Shown here one piece after another: positions 47,801 to 57,386 of a stretch of 64,000 nt of DNA. Each line of letters opens with the position of its first letter. Positions within the stretch are counted from its first letter, which is position 1. Source of the DNA: Ganoderma boninense (Eukaryota > Basidiomycota > Agaricomycetes > Polyporales > Polyporaceae); NCBI GenBank assembly GCA_002900995.3, contig CM035306.1, positions 4,508,541 to 4,572,540 of the forward strand, written 5' to 3'. The position numbers were made by a program, and so were the translations under genes. The notes beneath the pieces are model-generated. The model ran no database searches. It was given only the letters and a program-made list of their open reading frames with translations, and had not been told where the DNA came from.

Positions 47801-48836
47801 TCCAAGGCCTCCGAACCCTGTGGGGTCATTCTTTGGTATCAAACCATCACCTCTCTCTTCACCTTAGGCAATGCCTCGATCTGTTCGGCCCAGTTCACGG
47901 GTGGTGGGCGTTCCCTTTCGAACGTTACAACGGCTTATTACAGCAGACTAGGACGAACGATAAACCTGGTTAGCGTCTTTTAAATTGGTCACTTGCAGCG
48001 ACATTAATGTTCTGTACTCTAGCTGAAATGCCCCTCACTTTCATGAAGTACTTCTACATCGGAGCAAATGTGCGTTGGCTCATGAGCACAACAAACTGGC
48101 CGGACGACCCTTCATATCGCGAAATGACGACAGCATTCGAACGGGCCTTCAAGGACGCGACGCGGGGCACGCGCGTGACGGACGTTCCATCGTTCGATGC
48201 CGGCTTCCAGGGCGCCGACCAGTCCCCAGACTATGCTAGCATCAAGGAGCATCCTCTTAGTCAGACAGTCTACACGGAGCTCTATTCACTCGTACAGCGA
48301 TCGAGCACTGTCGACTTCCAGTCCGCGTTCGCATCTCAGGTCAACGGTCAACCTCGCTTGCCCCCAGTCGGTGCTCCTGTCCCGAACATACAACGTTCCG
48401 GTGTCACCTACGCGACATCGAGGACCGCACTGGGCGATTCATTCGTGACGTTCACGGATCCAGCCCGCGCACCGGTCTGTGTCCAGTCCGCCGGAAGAAT
48501 CGAGGAGATCTTTTACCATCGTCGACTCGAAGGAGATCGATATGTTGTGGAACCTTTCCTCGTTGTGCGAGAGTACCAGGCTTTGACGGCAGATCACCAG
48601 GCCCGTGACCCATATATAAGATTCACCGACCTACAGGTAAAGCTCTACTACGATGAGTTCCAGCCCACCGCCCGCGTTATAAGGTTACAAGACGTAGTGG
48701 CACACTTCGCATCGGTGGTTTATACGCCAGAAGAAATCAATCGGCCCTGCATCGTGGTCAAGTCACTCGACAGGGTAAGTCTTCACATCTGACAGGCAAG
48801 GTCTTGATTTGAATGTTGACGTTCAATCAGAGCTAG
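44801..48836 (+). CDS. Tnp2-type (CACTA/EnSpm) transposase
   Basis: Six exons (44801-45289, 45354-45753, 45807-47335, 47389-47968, 48023-48774, 48831-48836) give about 1251 aa with no stops. The N-terminus CDCSTCDKYTY...H is the Cys/His start typical of this family. A second Cys cluster begins near residue 388 (CPKC...C...C). The tnp2 core follows: FSLFVDWFNPHGNKKAG (Asp523), YLAGVIPGPKEPQVHQLNHLLRPL, AAVIPLVCDLPALRKVAGF, CSFCSLLK, and DAMHNLFLGELRHH (Asp711). The region after the core contains the characteristic GPVHGWWAFPFERYNGLLQ. Such enzymes cut and join the element's terminal repeats through DDE chemistry. An additional optional intron at 45119 (GTAAGT) would keep frame. The last exon codes only for Ser and the stop, and ends 33 bp before the right inverted repeat. 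It looks complete and potentially active. Confidence 0.93.
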
Positions 48837-48869
48837 GTATTCGGCTGCACTCGTCGTCCTCAGCGTCTT

Positions 48870-50987
48870 GCATTGCGTCCTACCTTGACGAAGCGTAGTC
48901 AGTCTTGGTGTCGTGGCGTACTCAGGCGTAACCTGTCGTATGCGTCAGCAGGGCAATTAACTTTTATCTCACTCTTATCGTCGCAGAGCAAGACAGTCAT
49001 CAGCTGTGGAAGAAAAGGTGAGTGGCGATCTCTGGCAGGGATACTTAGTTGAACACTCGTGGTACGAACACACTCTCGGACGCACCACACGGACATGGCC
49101 GGGAGCGTGTTTGTCTCGCGCGTTTGCCGTGGTGCCCCCCCCCCCGTGCCCCTGGGAGAGCGCGAGGTTGCGCGTCCGACGCGATTTGTCGCGATTGAGA
49201 GGCGTCCGGAATGCGTTTGTCGCGGCGGGGGCTCCGGCGGCACTTCGCTGCGCCGGAGCAGCGGCGAGAAGGGTATTGTCGCGGGCTCGGTGCCCTCGGA
49301 GGTGTCGCCCAGGTGCGTCCGGGAAAGCGCTTTTGCTCAGGCTGGGTGCCGTGGTGCGCCCCGGAGAGCGCGCGGTCGCCCGTCCGATGCGCTTTGTCGC
49401 GATTGAGAGGCGTCCGGAATGCGCTTTTGCTCAGGCTGTGTGCCGTGGTGCGCCCCGGAGAGCGCGCGGTCGCCCGTCCGATGCGCTTTGTCGCGATTGA
49501 GAGGCGTCCGGAAATGCTCAGGCTGTGTGCCGTGGTCGGAGAGCGCGCGGGCCCGCTGCGCTTTGTCGCGATTGAGAGGCGCGGAACGTTTGTCGCGGCG
49601 GGGGCTCCGGCGGCACTTCGCTGCGCCGGAGCAGCGGCGAGAAGGGTATTGTCGCGGGCTCGGTGCCCTCGGAGGTGTCGCCCAGGTGCGTCCGGGAAAG
49701 CGCTTTTGCTCAGGCTGGGTGCCGTGGTGCGCCCCGGAGAGCGCGCGGTCGCCCGTCCGATGCGCTTTGTCGCGATTGAGAGGCGTCCGCAATGCGTTTG
49801 TCGCGGCGGGGGCTCCGGCGGCACTTCGCTGCGCCGGAGCAGCGGCGAGAAGGGTATTGTCGCGGGCTCGGTGCTCAGGTGTCGCCCTGTGTACCGTGGT
49901 GCGCCCCGGAGAGCGCGCGGTCGCCCGTCCGATGCGCTTTGTCGCGATTGAGAGGCGTCCGGAATGCGCTTTTGCTCAGGCTGTGTGCCGTGGTGCGCCC
50001 CGGAGAGCGCGCGGTCGCCCGTCCGACGCGCTTTGTTGCGATTGAGAGGCGTCCGCAATGCGTTTGTCGCGGCGGGGGCTCCGGCGGCACTTCTCTGCGC
50101 CGGAGCAGCGGCGAGAAGGGTATTGTCGCGGGCTCGGTGCCCTCGGAGGTGTCGCCCAGGTGCGTCCGGGAAACTCAGGCTGGGTGCCGTGGTGCGCCCC
50201 GGAGAGTGCGCGGTCGCCCGTCCGACGCGCTTTGTCGCGGCTGAGAGGTATGTGGGAATGTGTTGGTCCGCCAGGTGTCGCGGAGCTCTCTGATGAGCTT
50301 TTCTCTACGCGCGATGGCGTTGACTGGCAGGGGCGTCGTGGCGTAGCGCAGCAGCGGAGTGGTAGGGACTCTATCGTCGAGACATCGCACCGCGGTGCAA
50401 AAGCGTAGCGTCGGGAGAACGTTGTCGGCGTGTCGTGTAGCGGCGCAGAAGTGTAGAGTCGGGGGAACGTCGTCGGAGTGAAGCGTCGTCGTAGAGTTAT
50501 GGGAGAGGTGCAGAGTGCCGAGCAGAGAGCATCCAATAACCACCACGAACATGTTACATTCCCTGCTCATTTCCTCACGTGACATGACCCCGTCACATGA
50601 AACGTTGCTCACAAAAGTCCATAACATTTCCAGGACCTATTTCCTGTTGTAGCCCATGTCACATGGCTCGTCATTGTAAATGTTCTATGCACTTTGGCGG
50701 AATATCTGGGAAATGTGTCTCCCACGGTACAATTGATCTTTGTTTCTTGGCCACGGAAATCAAACATGTCACATACATTTGCCATTCATTTCCTAGCCCT
50801 GTGGCGGGTTACATTTGTCATCGCGCGACATGTGCAAGGAAATCTGGGGGAAATCCGTGTGACATCATTGTGACATGTGGCATTCCCCTCCTCCGGAATT
50901 TTCCATCGAATGGCCTAGACCGGTTAAGTGGCAAAACAATTTCCCTGCAATTTCCCTGTCGGAAACATCGTGGTTTGCGCGCCGTGC
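48870..50987 (-). repeat. right terminal inverted repeat of the transposon
   Basis: 2118 bp, an inverted copy of 25651-27548. The outer 740 bp appear identical to the left end (encoded frames match residue for residue). The inner 300 bp have a few substitutions (for example CTCTGGCAGG against the left CCTGCCTGAG). The difference in length comes from the tandem array in the middle. Confidence 0.92.
49190..50240 (-). repeat. 208-bp tandem array in the right inverted repeat, partly rearranged
   Basis: This array has the same unit as the left array but is longer and irregular. Full units alternate with shortened ones of about 75-105 bp that keep only the block from GCTCAGGCTG to GAGGCGTCCGG (for example at 49410-49510 and 49515-49580), and one unit has an internal replacement near 49870. 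The left array is regular, so units were gained and lost after the two ends became separate. Confidence 0.88.
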
Positions 50988-51898
50988 AGGGCGAACCCGG
51001 CCGAAGTTCCTCCCAGGCACGAGCCTCGAGGCTGGCTTCAGGCGACTGCGACGGTGTTTGGACACAGGCTCTCAAACGGCGTTTGCGGGCAGTGCCCAAC
51101 GCCGCATAACTCCTCGCATTGGACGGAGTTTATCACCATTTGCGCGTCGCCATCACCCAAGCCTTCCTAGCCTTCCCTGCCCCCATCCTCCGCCGCACAG
51201 CCGCCACGCGGTGAGCTGGTGACGTCTTGTTCCTTCTCTGGAGATTGCGCGCGTGAAACGCGAAAAAAACACTGATCCTCAAGCAGAAAACGCGTCTCCC
51301 CTGCCTGCCGTTCTCCACGGCGACGCTCCCGTTGCCTCGGATGCCCACTCGGAGTCTCTCGTGCCTACTCAGATCTGGATACTGAATCTGTTGCACAGGC
51401 TGCAGCAGGCTGCAGAGCAGGGCACGACGCGGATACCTGTGCAGGATTTCCTTTGGTTACGGAATGACGGTATACTATGCGCGCATTATGGGCGGATCTG
51501 CATCCGCGATGCACTCTCGGACTGCTCGCGCGCAAGCGTGGCCTCGGCCGTGGCATGAGGCAGGCTTAGCTGACTCGGTGCCAGTCGTGAATTGTTGGCG
51601 TATTCAAGTTTCGCCGGCGGACCGCCTCCGTCCGCGGACCCTGCGTCCCCGTCTCCTGGCCCCGCACAGGCATCGCATCCTCACCACCATGGTTCCATGT
51701 GGCGCTGGGTGTATATAACCGTCCTCTACGCTGCCGTGGCCAGTCATTCTCCCTCCGTTTCACTGTGTCCCCGACCAGTCCCGACTCGAACTGACTCGAC
51801 CGAACCATCCTTCGTCGAGCGCAGCGGCCACGCAGCACACCCAGTCCATAAAAGACAAGTCACGCTCGTCAGCCTCCGCCTCCGCCCCTCTCTGCACC
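50988..51898. other. region between the transposon and the aminotransferase gene
   Basis: Contains the promoter and leader of the aminotransferase gene. A TATATAA at 51712-51718 lies about 185 bp before the start codon and is a candidate TATA box. An open frame at 51253-51558 (101 codons) has no recognisable content. No other gene is supported. Confidence 0.5.
51712..51718 (+). promoter_or_regulatory. candidate TATA box of the aminotransferase gene
   Basis: TATATAA about 185 bp upstream of the ATG at 51899, followed by a C/T-rich leader. Position and leader composition fit a fungal promoter. Confidence 0.45.
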
Positions 51899-53544
51899 AT
51901 GACTATGACTCCGCTCTCGACTGTCGCGGCCAGTGCCTCTGGTTCTACGGCGACCCCAGTCGACCTCATGCACCACCTCTCGACAGAGGCGCGCTTGCGC
52001 AAGCCCAATCCCATGAAGGCGATCTGGAAGCTCACGCAGCGCAAACCCAACATGGTGTCCCTAGCCAACGGTGAGTGGTTCTCCCAACGTTACAGCGATA
52101 TGACGGGATGCTCATGCTTTTTCAGGCGACCCACACTACTCCCTATACCCGATCCGCAACATCCACTATGAGATGGCCTCAGTTGCGGAGGAAGACCCCG
52201 TCGCGTCCTGGCGAACAGGCCCCAGCGCGCCCTCGCAAACCCTGACGTCATCCGTGCACGCACCGCGCGCGCTCCCCCTGCAGGCCGGGATGCAGTACAC
52301 GGCTGGGGCCGGCCTGCCGCTCGCGCAGCGCGTCGTGACCGAGCTCACGCAGTTCTACCACGCGCCGCCCGACCACCTCTGCACGCTCACGCTCGGCAAC
52401 TCGGACGGGATCACCAAGTGCTTCCGCCTACTCGGCGAGCCGGGCGACACCTTCCTCGCAGACGAGTTCACGTTCAGCTCCGTCACGAACGTCCCGCTCG
52501 CGCAGGGCATCAAGTGGGTCGGGGTCAAGATGGACGCCGGCGGCATGCTCCCCGCCGACCTCGAGCGCGTCCTCGCGTCCTGGGACCCCGCGCGCGGCCG
52601 CCGCCCGCACGTGATCTACCTCGTGCCCTGCGGGCAGAACCCGACGGGCTCGACGCTGAGCCTCGCGCGCCGCCGCGCGATCTACGCGCTCGCGCAGCGC
52701 TTCGACCTCATCATCGTCGAGGACGACCCGTACTACTTCCTGCAGTACGACGCGCCCGGCCGCGCGACGACGGCCCCCGAGACGCCCTTCGCGCGCTCGT
52801 TCCTCAGCCTCGACACCGACGGCCGCGTCGTCCGCGTCGACTCCTTCTCCAAGATCATGGCGCCCGGCATGCGCCTCGGCTGGATCACGTCCAGCGCCGC
52901 CTTCCACGCCGCGCTCGTCGCCTACACCGACTCCTCCACCATGCACCCGCACGGCTTCGGCCAGATGCTCATCGCCGAGATGCTCGCCCCCGGCGGGTGG
53001 GAGCTCGCGGGCTTCGACCGCTGGGTCCGCTCGCTCCGCGCCGAGTACCACCGCCGCCGCGCGCACTTCCTGAGCCTGTTCGCGCGCGAGGTCGCCCCCA
53101 CCGGGCTCGCGAGCGCCGGGTGCCCCGAGGCGGGCATGTTCGTGTGGGTGCGCGTGCACGTCGCGCGCCACCCGCGCTTCCGCGCGGACGTCCGCGTGCA
53201 GAGCGGGGACGCGAAGGGGCCGCGGACGAACGTGCGCGAGCTGATGGAGGAGCTCTTCGAGCGGTGCTTGGACGGCGGCCTGGTCATCATGCCTGCGAGC
53301 GTCTTCGCGCTCGCGGCGGACCCCGAGTGGGACGACGTGGAGGACCCGGTCGAGGACGTGAGTGCATCCTTGGTTTCGTTTGGTCGTGTTTTGATCGCCG
53401 GGCTGATTTTGTGTGTTTTGACAGCGCGTCAACTACCTGCGGGCGACGTTCGCGGGCACCGAGGAGGCGATGGAGGAGGGTCTGACCATCCTGGGGCAGG
53501 TCCTCAGGGAGTTCTTCGCCGAGGAGCCAAAAGCAGTCGTATAG
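51899..53544 (+). CDS. class I/II aminotransferase, aromatic amino-acid (Aro8-like) type
   Basis: Three exons (51899-52070, 52126-53357, 53425-53544) give 507 aa, the usual length for fungal Aro8-type enzymes. PLP-fold landmarks appear in order: the entry segment MVSLANGDPHYSLYPI, GNSDGITKCFRLL, the NPTG motif (Asn229) that contacts the substrate carboxylate, VEDDPYYFLQY with Asp257 for the pyridine nitrogen and Tyr260, and SFSKIMAPGMRLGW with Lys300 as the PLP Schiff-base residue. The C-terminal part continues with GMFVWVRVH and ends RVNYLRATFAG. The enzyme should transfer amino groups from aromatic amino acids (or kynurenine/2-aminoadipate) to a 2-oxo acid; substrate choice within the group cannot be read. 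Its ATG is 0.9 kb from the right end of the transposon. Codon use is strongly GC-biased relative to the transposon genes. Confidence 0.93.
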
Positions 53545-53868
53545 AGTGATTGATCTTTATTATAATCCGTTCGGTCTCTTTCTTTCCTCCTCCTTCCCTG
53601 CATTGTTTCCATACATACACTTGCCCACATGGACTCTATCATTATTACCTGCAAGCTCACCACCTGTACATACATTACCCAGGTCCCGTCTTGTCTTTTA
53701 CCCTACCACTAGACGACTAGTACAGCACGCCACACCTCTACACTGGAATAGATGGATAAATTACAATCAAGCACACATCCGCCGAGCATAACGTGTCCGA
53801 GTCTCCGAGAGTGCATGCTGCCACGACGACCGTGCCCGGCGACGACACGCACGAAACTACGTGTACGT
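53545..53868. other. space between convergent aminotransferase and CTF18 genes
   Basis: About 320 bp between the stop codons of two convergent genes. It holds only 3' untranslated sequence as far as I can see. Confidence 0.5.
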
Positions 53869-55870
53869 CTACAGCCACGCAGAGACTTTGACGGGTTTCC
53901 TGACAGCCGCCGAGTTGCCCTCGTTGAACTTGTACGCAACTCTGTACGGCTTGACCTTCGGTCCGCCCGCTGCGCCCTCCGGCTTGTCCTTCCCGACGAT
54001 GGGGCGTCCGAAAAAGTCCACAGCAGCCTAAACAGCAGTGACAGAAATGCAGTGCCAACGAGAACGACGACGTCCTGTTAGTTCACGAGACGTCATCATG
54101 ACCCCAACCACGAGAGCGCAACGCACCTTCTCGGCCAGCTTCTCCTCCTGGCGTTGTCGCTTCGCGACCGGCTGTCCGTCGTCCGCCAACGCGTTGTTGC
54201 CCTTTGAACTGCAAGCAAGTTAAGAGAGAGAGAGAAATCAAACGTGTTAGCCTGACGTCGCACTGCACCTCCTCGGGGAATCGTTTCCCCCCGAGACCGA
54301 GACCGAGCGAGAAAAGATCACTTACGCCCCACCGAAGAACCCGGCCTTGCCGTCCTTGCTCTTCTCGTGGCCCTCGGCCTGCCGGGCGATGACCTGCGCA
54401 TCAATCTAAACGCAAACAGTTGTCAGTCCGTGCCAGTGCCCCTCGCTATTCCCAGCCTGAGCAGCAGTACCACCGCTTCTGCCAGATGCGAGATGCGAGA
54501 GATGCGAGAGATACGAGACGCGAGACGCGAACGGGGGGGGGGGCGAGGGCTCACCTCAGCCGCGACGAGATGGCGCACGGCCGTATCGCGAGACGCGATG
54601 TCCGCCGCGCGCCGCCGTCGTACGTCCACGAACACGTCGATGGGCGGGTCGAGCCTGTACACGAGCTGGCCCTCCTCCGTGCGCTCCTGCACGAAGCGCA
54701 GCTCGAGGTTCGCCATCACGCCCACGAGCCGCGCGAGGAGCGCCTTCTCCGCGGGCCGGATCACCTGGCTGTTCACCGGGCGCAGCGGCGGCGCGATGAT
54801 GCGGTTCAGGTAGGGCGCGAGCTCGAGCTGCATGAGCGCGCCGTGCGCGAGGTGCCGGTAGTCGCCTGCGCTGCGCGAGGCCGCCGTGCGGAGGCAGCGC
54901 GCGAGGGACTTGTAGATCTCCTCGTTGGTCTTGAGTTGAGTGTAGTGCTGCGGGGGCGAGCGGCTCGTTAGCACGAGGAAGGGTTATTGCTGTCCGAAGT
55001 GCTCCGACGTACCTCCCAGTCTGCCTTTGGTCGCCCAACCTTTGGTGCGCCTCTGTCCTGGAATAGCGGATAGAATGCGACAAGGGGATAGGACATGTAT
55101 GGCAGGAGGGCGTACTCCCTCTCGGCGCGCATCGACCCCATGAGCACGTCCCATCTGCACAACCATTCCGTACCCTTGAGATACCGGTCGAATGAAGCGT
55201 CATGCCGATGTAGGTGGGCGTAATGCTCGAAGCAGCCTGCGGAATGGGTATCTCATCAGCACCACTCTCGAAAGACGCAGCCAGACGAGGGCCGATGGCT
55301 CACCAATCGCAATCTTGTCCAGCGAGTCGCAGCTCTCAACCGCCCCGCTCAACCGCGTCACAAACCTCGGCTCATCCTCCTTCACCCCCATCTCCTTCGC
55401 CCGCCTCTTCGACAGCGGCGCGAACAGGTCCCCCAGCACCGTCATCATCCCCATCTCCGCCTCCTTCATCCACCTCGTCCGCGCTCCCGCACCACCCCTC
55501 CGTCACCCCCCCAGCGCCAGCCCCCGACGCCGAACCCCGCACCCGTGCCCGCGTCCAATGCGCGCCTTGAGCATCTGCCAGCGTGTTCAAGCACCCCTAA
55601 AGTCGCCCTGCGCGACGCCGACGAGCGTCGCGAGCGCAGCGCGCGCGTCCGCCCTGAGCCCCTCGCGCTCGCAGATCTCGCGCAGGCGCGCACGACGTGC
55701 GTGTCGTGCGGGCGCGCAAGCGCACGATGCGCGCGTGCTGCCGCAGCTTCGTCAGCGACGCCGCGTACAGGTCGTTGCAGATGCAGATGATCGGCCGCAG
55801 GAAGCGGCCGCGCGTGCGCTGCTGCGCCGCCCTTGCGCAACCGCCGCCCTTACTTGGTACGGCCGTCGTA
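53869..55870 (-). CDS. CTF18 alternative clamp-loader subunit, C-terminal part with frameshifts
   Basis: CTF18 replaces the large RFC subunit in the clamp loader used for sister-chromatid cohesion. Reading from the 5' side, the minus strand gives FLRPIICICNDLYAASLTKLRQHARIVR (end of the AAA+ core), LREICEREGLRADAR, CLNTL, then MGMMTVLGDLFAPLSKRRAKEMG, FVTRLSGAVESCDSLDKIAIG, MRAEREYALLPYMSYPLVAFYPLF, KTNEEIYKSLARCLRTAA, LRPVNSQVIRPAEKALLARLVGVM, DPPIDVFVDV, and the C-terminal DFFGRPIVGKDKPEG. Reliable exons lie near 55469-55303, 55240-55012, 54953-54553, 54409-54328, 54210-54128 and 54028-53869. Between about 55470 and 55800 the correct frame is kept only if several single bases are added or removed. 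The Walker A part and the whole N-terminus are missing from the window. Truncation at the scaffold gap and poor consensus explain this better than true decay. Confidence 0.85.
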
Positions 55871-56367
55871 CGTGAGCTGGATGAGCCGCTGAACACCCAC
55901 CGGTATCTGGAACCCGTGCATATGAGAGAGAGCGCATAAGTGAGTGCGGCAGAGGACGTGATAGTAGTTAGGTAAGACAATACGGAGGTCGGACCCCCCT
56001 GTTGCGGCCGTCGATTTCGCAATGACGACGAGGTTTGGGTTTGGAGCTGCCGATCATAGGCGCCGCTCTCGAGGGCGGGCCGTAATTCGCTCGTCACCAC
56101 TGTCGGCAGAGCGTGCGTCGCTCGCGTGATCTCGAGAACTTGTTCCGCCAATTTGAGGCGACGAAACGTGTGAGAGGTGGTCTGCCAGTCCCGGGGATCT
56201 CGAGAGAAGTCAAGAGCTACAAAGACATCTGTGTTCAACCCTTGGTGTATGCGTGGGAATTGAAATCCCCCCAAAGGAATTTCCCCTTGAGGGCCCTCCC
56301 CCCATTTGTTTTCCAAAGTTTTCGCGGTTTTTGCGTCGTCTCCCGGCGGGTTTCGGCCCGGTTCTGT
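55871..56367. other. sequence between CTF18 fragment and assembly gap
   Basis: No recognisable CTF18 N-terminus. The last 100 bases before the gap show many doubled and tripled bases (CCCCCC, AAAGG, TTTCCCC, GGGCCC, CCCCCC, TTTT), as at the end of a poor sequencing read. The sequence here should be treated with caution. Confidence 0.55.
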
Positions 56368-56467
56368 NNNNNNNNNNNNNNNNNNNNNNNNNNNNNNNNN
56401 NNNNNNNNNNNNNNNNNNNNNNNNNNNNNNNNNNNNNNNNNNNNNNNNNNNNNNNNNNNNNNNNNNN
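56368..56467. other. assembly gap (100 N)
   Basis: Exactly 100 undetermined bases, the conventional length for a scaffold gap of unknown size. The order or distance of the two sides need not be correct. Confidence 1.
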
Positions 56468-56973
56468 GCGCACGACCCACGACAGAGGCAACGTGATCAT
56501 TGAAAAATTGATGCACCTGTCGGTGGTTGCTTGTCAACTGCAAGCTTCAGTGCTTACCAGTATTTGCGCGGTGGGGTTTCAAGTACTGTTTGCGGAGCGT
56601 CCGTGTCCCACCTTCGGAGAAGATAGTCAGTCACACACTAATTCATATTCGATAGCATCGAGGGATAGGTGTAGTTTCGGTGTGGAGCATGACGTCGACG
56701 ACCGAAGAATGCGTCCAAAATGCGTCGGCGGCAAATCCACACCCGTAAGTTTCGAGTTCCGCCAATGCGCCGAGCTGTCGAGACTGAGCACTGGACCTGC
56801 CGCCGGCAGGTACGAGAGTGATGAGGCTGTCTCCGATGCGCGGGGTCGACCAATGACCTTGGCCAGTAGCGGCGGCGGTGCCGATGAGGGGGACGAGACG
56901 AGACGAGACGGGGGGCAGCTGCGCACTAGTGCTGATGTCGTAGGACGTGGTGGCGTAACAGCTTGAAGATGAG
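56468..56973. other. no supported gene
   Basis: Short open frames only. The sequence right of the gap does not continue the CTF18 gene in either orientation. Confidence 0.5.
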
Positions 56974-56990
56974 CTGAGAATTGGCGCACG
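56974..56990 (+). repeat. left target-site duplication of the SINE-like element
   Basis: 17 bases identical to 57370-57386; the bases outside the pair differ (GAG against CAC). Confidence 0.8.
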
Positions 56991-57369
56991 GGGCGCGGTG
57001 GTGTAGCGGTACCATCGAGCAACTCGATAAAGCCCAGTGTCCAGAAGTGCAGAAGCACTGGGTTCGAGACCGTCCCCGGGAATTAGTCTTCCCATTTACC
57101 GCTAGGGGGTTTTAGTGGGTATGGCCGGTTGGTTCACGCCGGAGGAGTCCCACACTATTTCCAGAGCACGGCTGCACCCGAGGCTCTGGAAATGTGCGTA
57201 AACGCATTTCCTCCTTCGGGTTGGTGCTCAAATCTGCGAGGTTTAAACCCCTTGCAAATGGCCGGATCGGGGAAATTTACCTGAGTTGGTCATCAGCGTT
57301 GCCTTAAAATTCTACCAGACATGCCTGTAAAAGGACCACCGTAGAAATTGGCAATATATAGCGCTCCAC
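56991..57369 (+). mobile_element. tRNA-derived SINE-like element with 17-bp target duplication
   Basis: A 379-bp insertion flanked on both sides by the same 17 bases, CTGAGAATTGGCGCACG (56974-56990 and 57370-57386). It starts immediately with a tRNA-like head: an A-box-like GTGGTGTAGCGGTA at 56998-57011 and a perfect B box GGTTCGAGACC at 57061-57071, the normal spacing for RNA polymerase III. The stems expected of a functional tRNA do not pair well, so it is derived rather than a tRNA gene. The body contains a perfect 10-bp hairpin (TTTCCAGAGC / GCTCTGGAAA, near 57159-57193). There is no poly-A tail; the 3' end reads AATATATAGCGCTCCAC. SINEs move with the reverse transcriptase of a partner LINE; none is seen in the window. 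Confidence 0.75.
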
Positions 57370-57386
57370 CTGAGAATTGGCGCACG
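57370..57386 (+). repeat. right target-site duplication of the SINE-like element
   Basis: 17 bases identical to 56974-56990, directly after the 3' end of the inserted 379 bp. Confidence 0.8.

Larger units (their letters stand above)
25651..50987 (+). mobile_element. giant cargo-carrying CACTA-like (Tnp2) DNA transposon
   Basis: About 25.3 kb bounded by long inverted repeats (25651-27548 and 48870-50987) whose ends match from GCACGGCGCGCAAACC inward. A Tnp2-type transposase with all exons open lies on the plus strand directly before the right repeat, and nine further spliced genes fill the interior. The first and last genes stop within about 35 bp of the repeats, so the gene block fits the element exactly. 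The outer 700 bp of both repeats translate to the same proteins along their whole length, implying near-identity and recent movement or ongoing homogenisation. The termini do not begin with CACTA. The flanks share only AG next to both ends (left ...GGAG, right AGGGCG), so a target duplication of two bases is possible but unproven. Tnp2/CACTA elements are known in fungi; an element of this size with this cargo is not one I recognise. Confidence 0.88.

Noticed and set aside
49045..50058. 337-codon minus-strand frame in the right inverted repeat
   Set aside because: Same array as on the left, in inverted orientation. Its shortened units change the frame composition, but there is no evidence of a gene.
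52428..53485. Long frames antisense and out of frame over the aminotransferase gene
   Set aside because: Shadows of a very GC-rich coding exon; the aminotransferase frame carries all catalytic motifs.
57001..57075. Functional tRNA gene at the A and B boxes
   Set aside because: The T-stem and acceptor stem do not pair, and the segment is the head of a 379-bp insertion with target duplications, so a tRNA-derived SINE-like element is the better reading.
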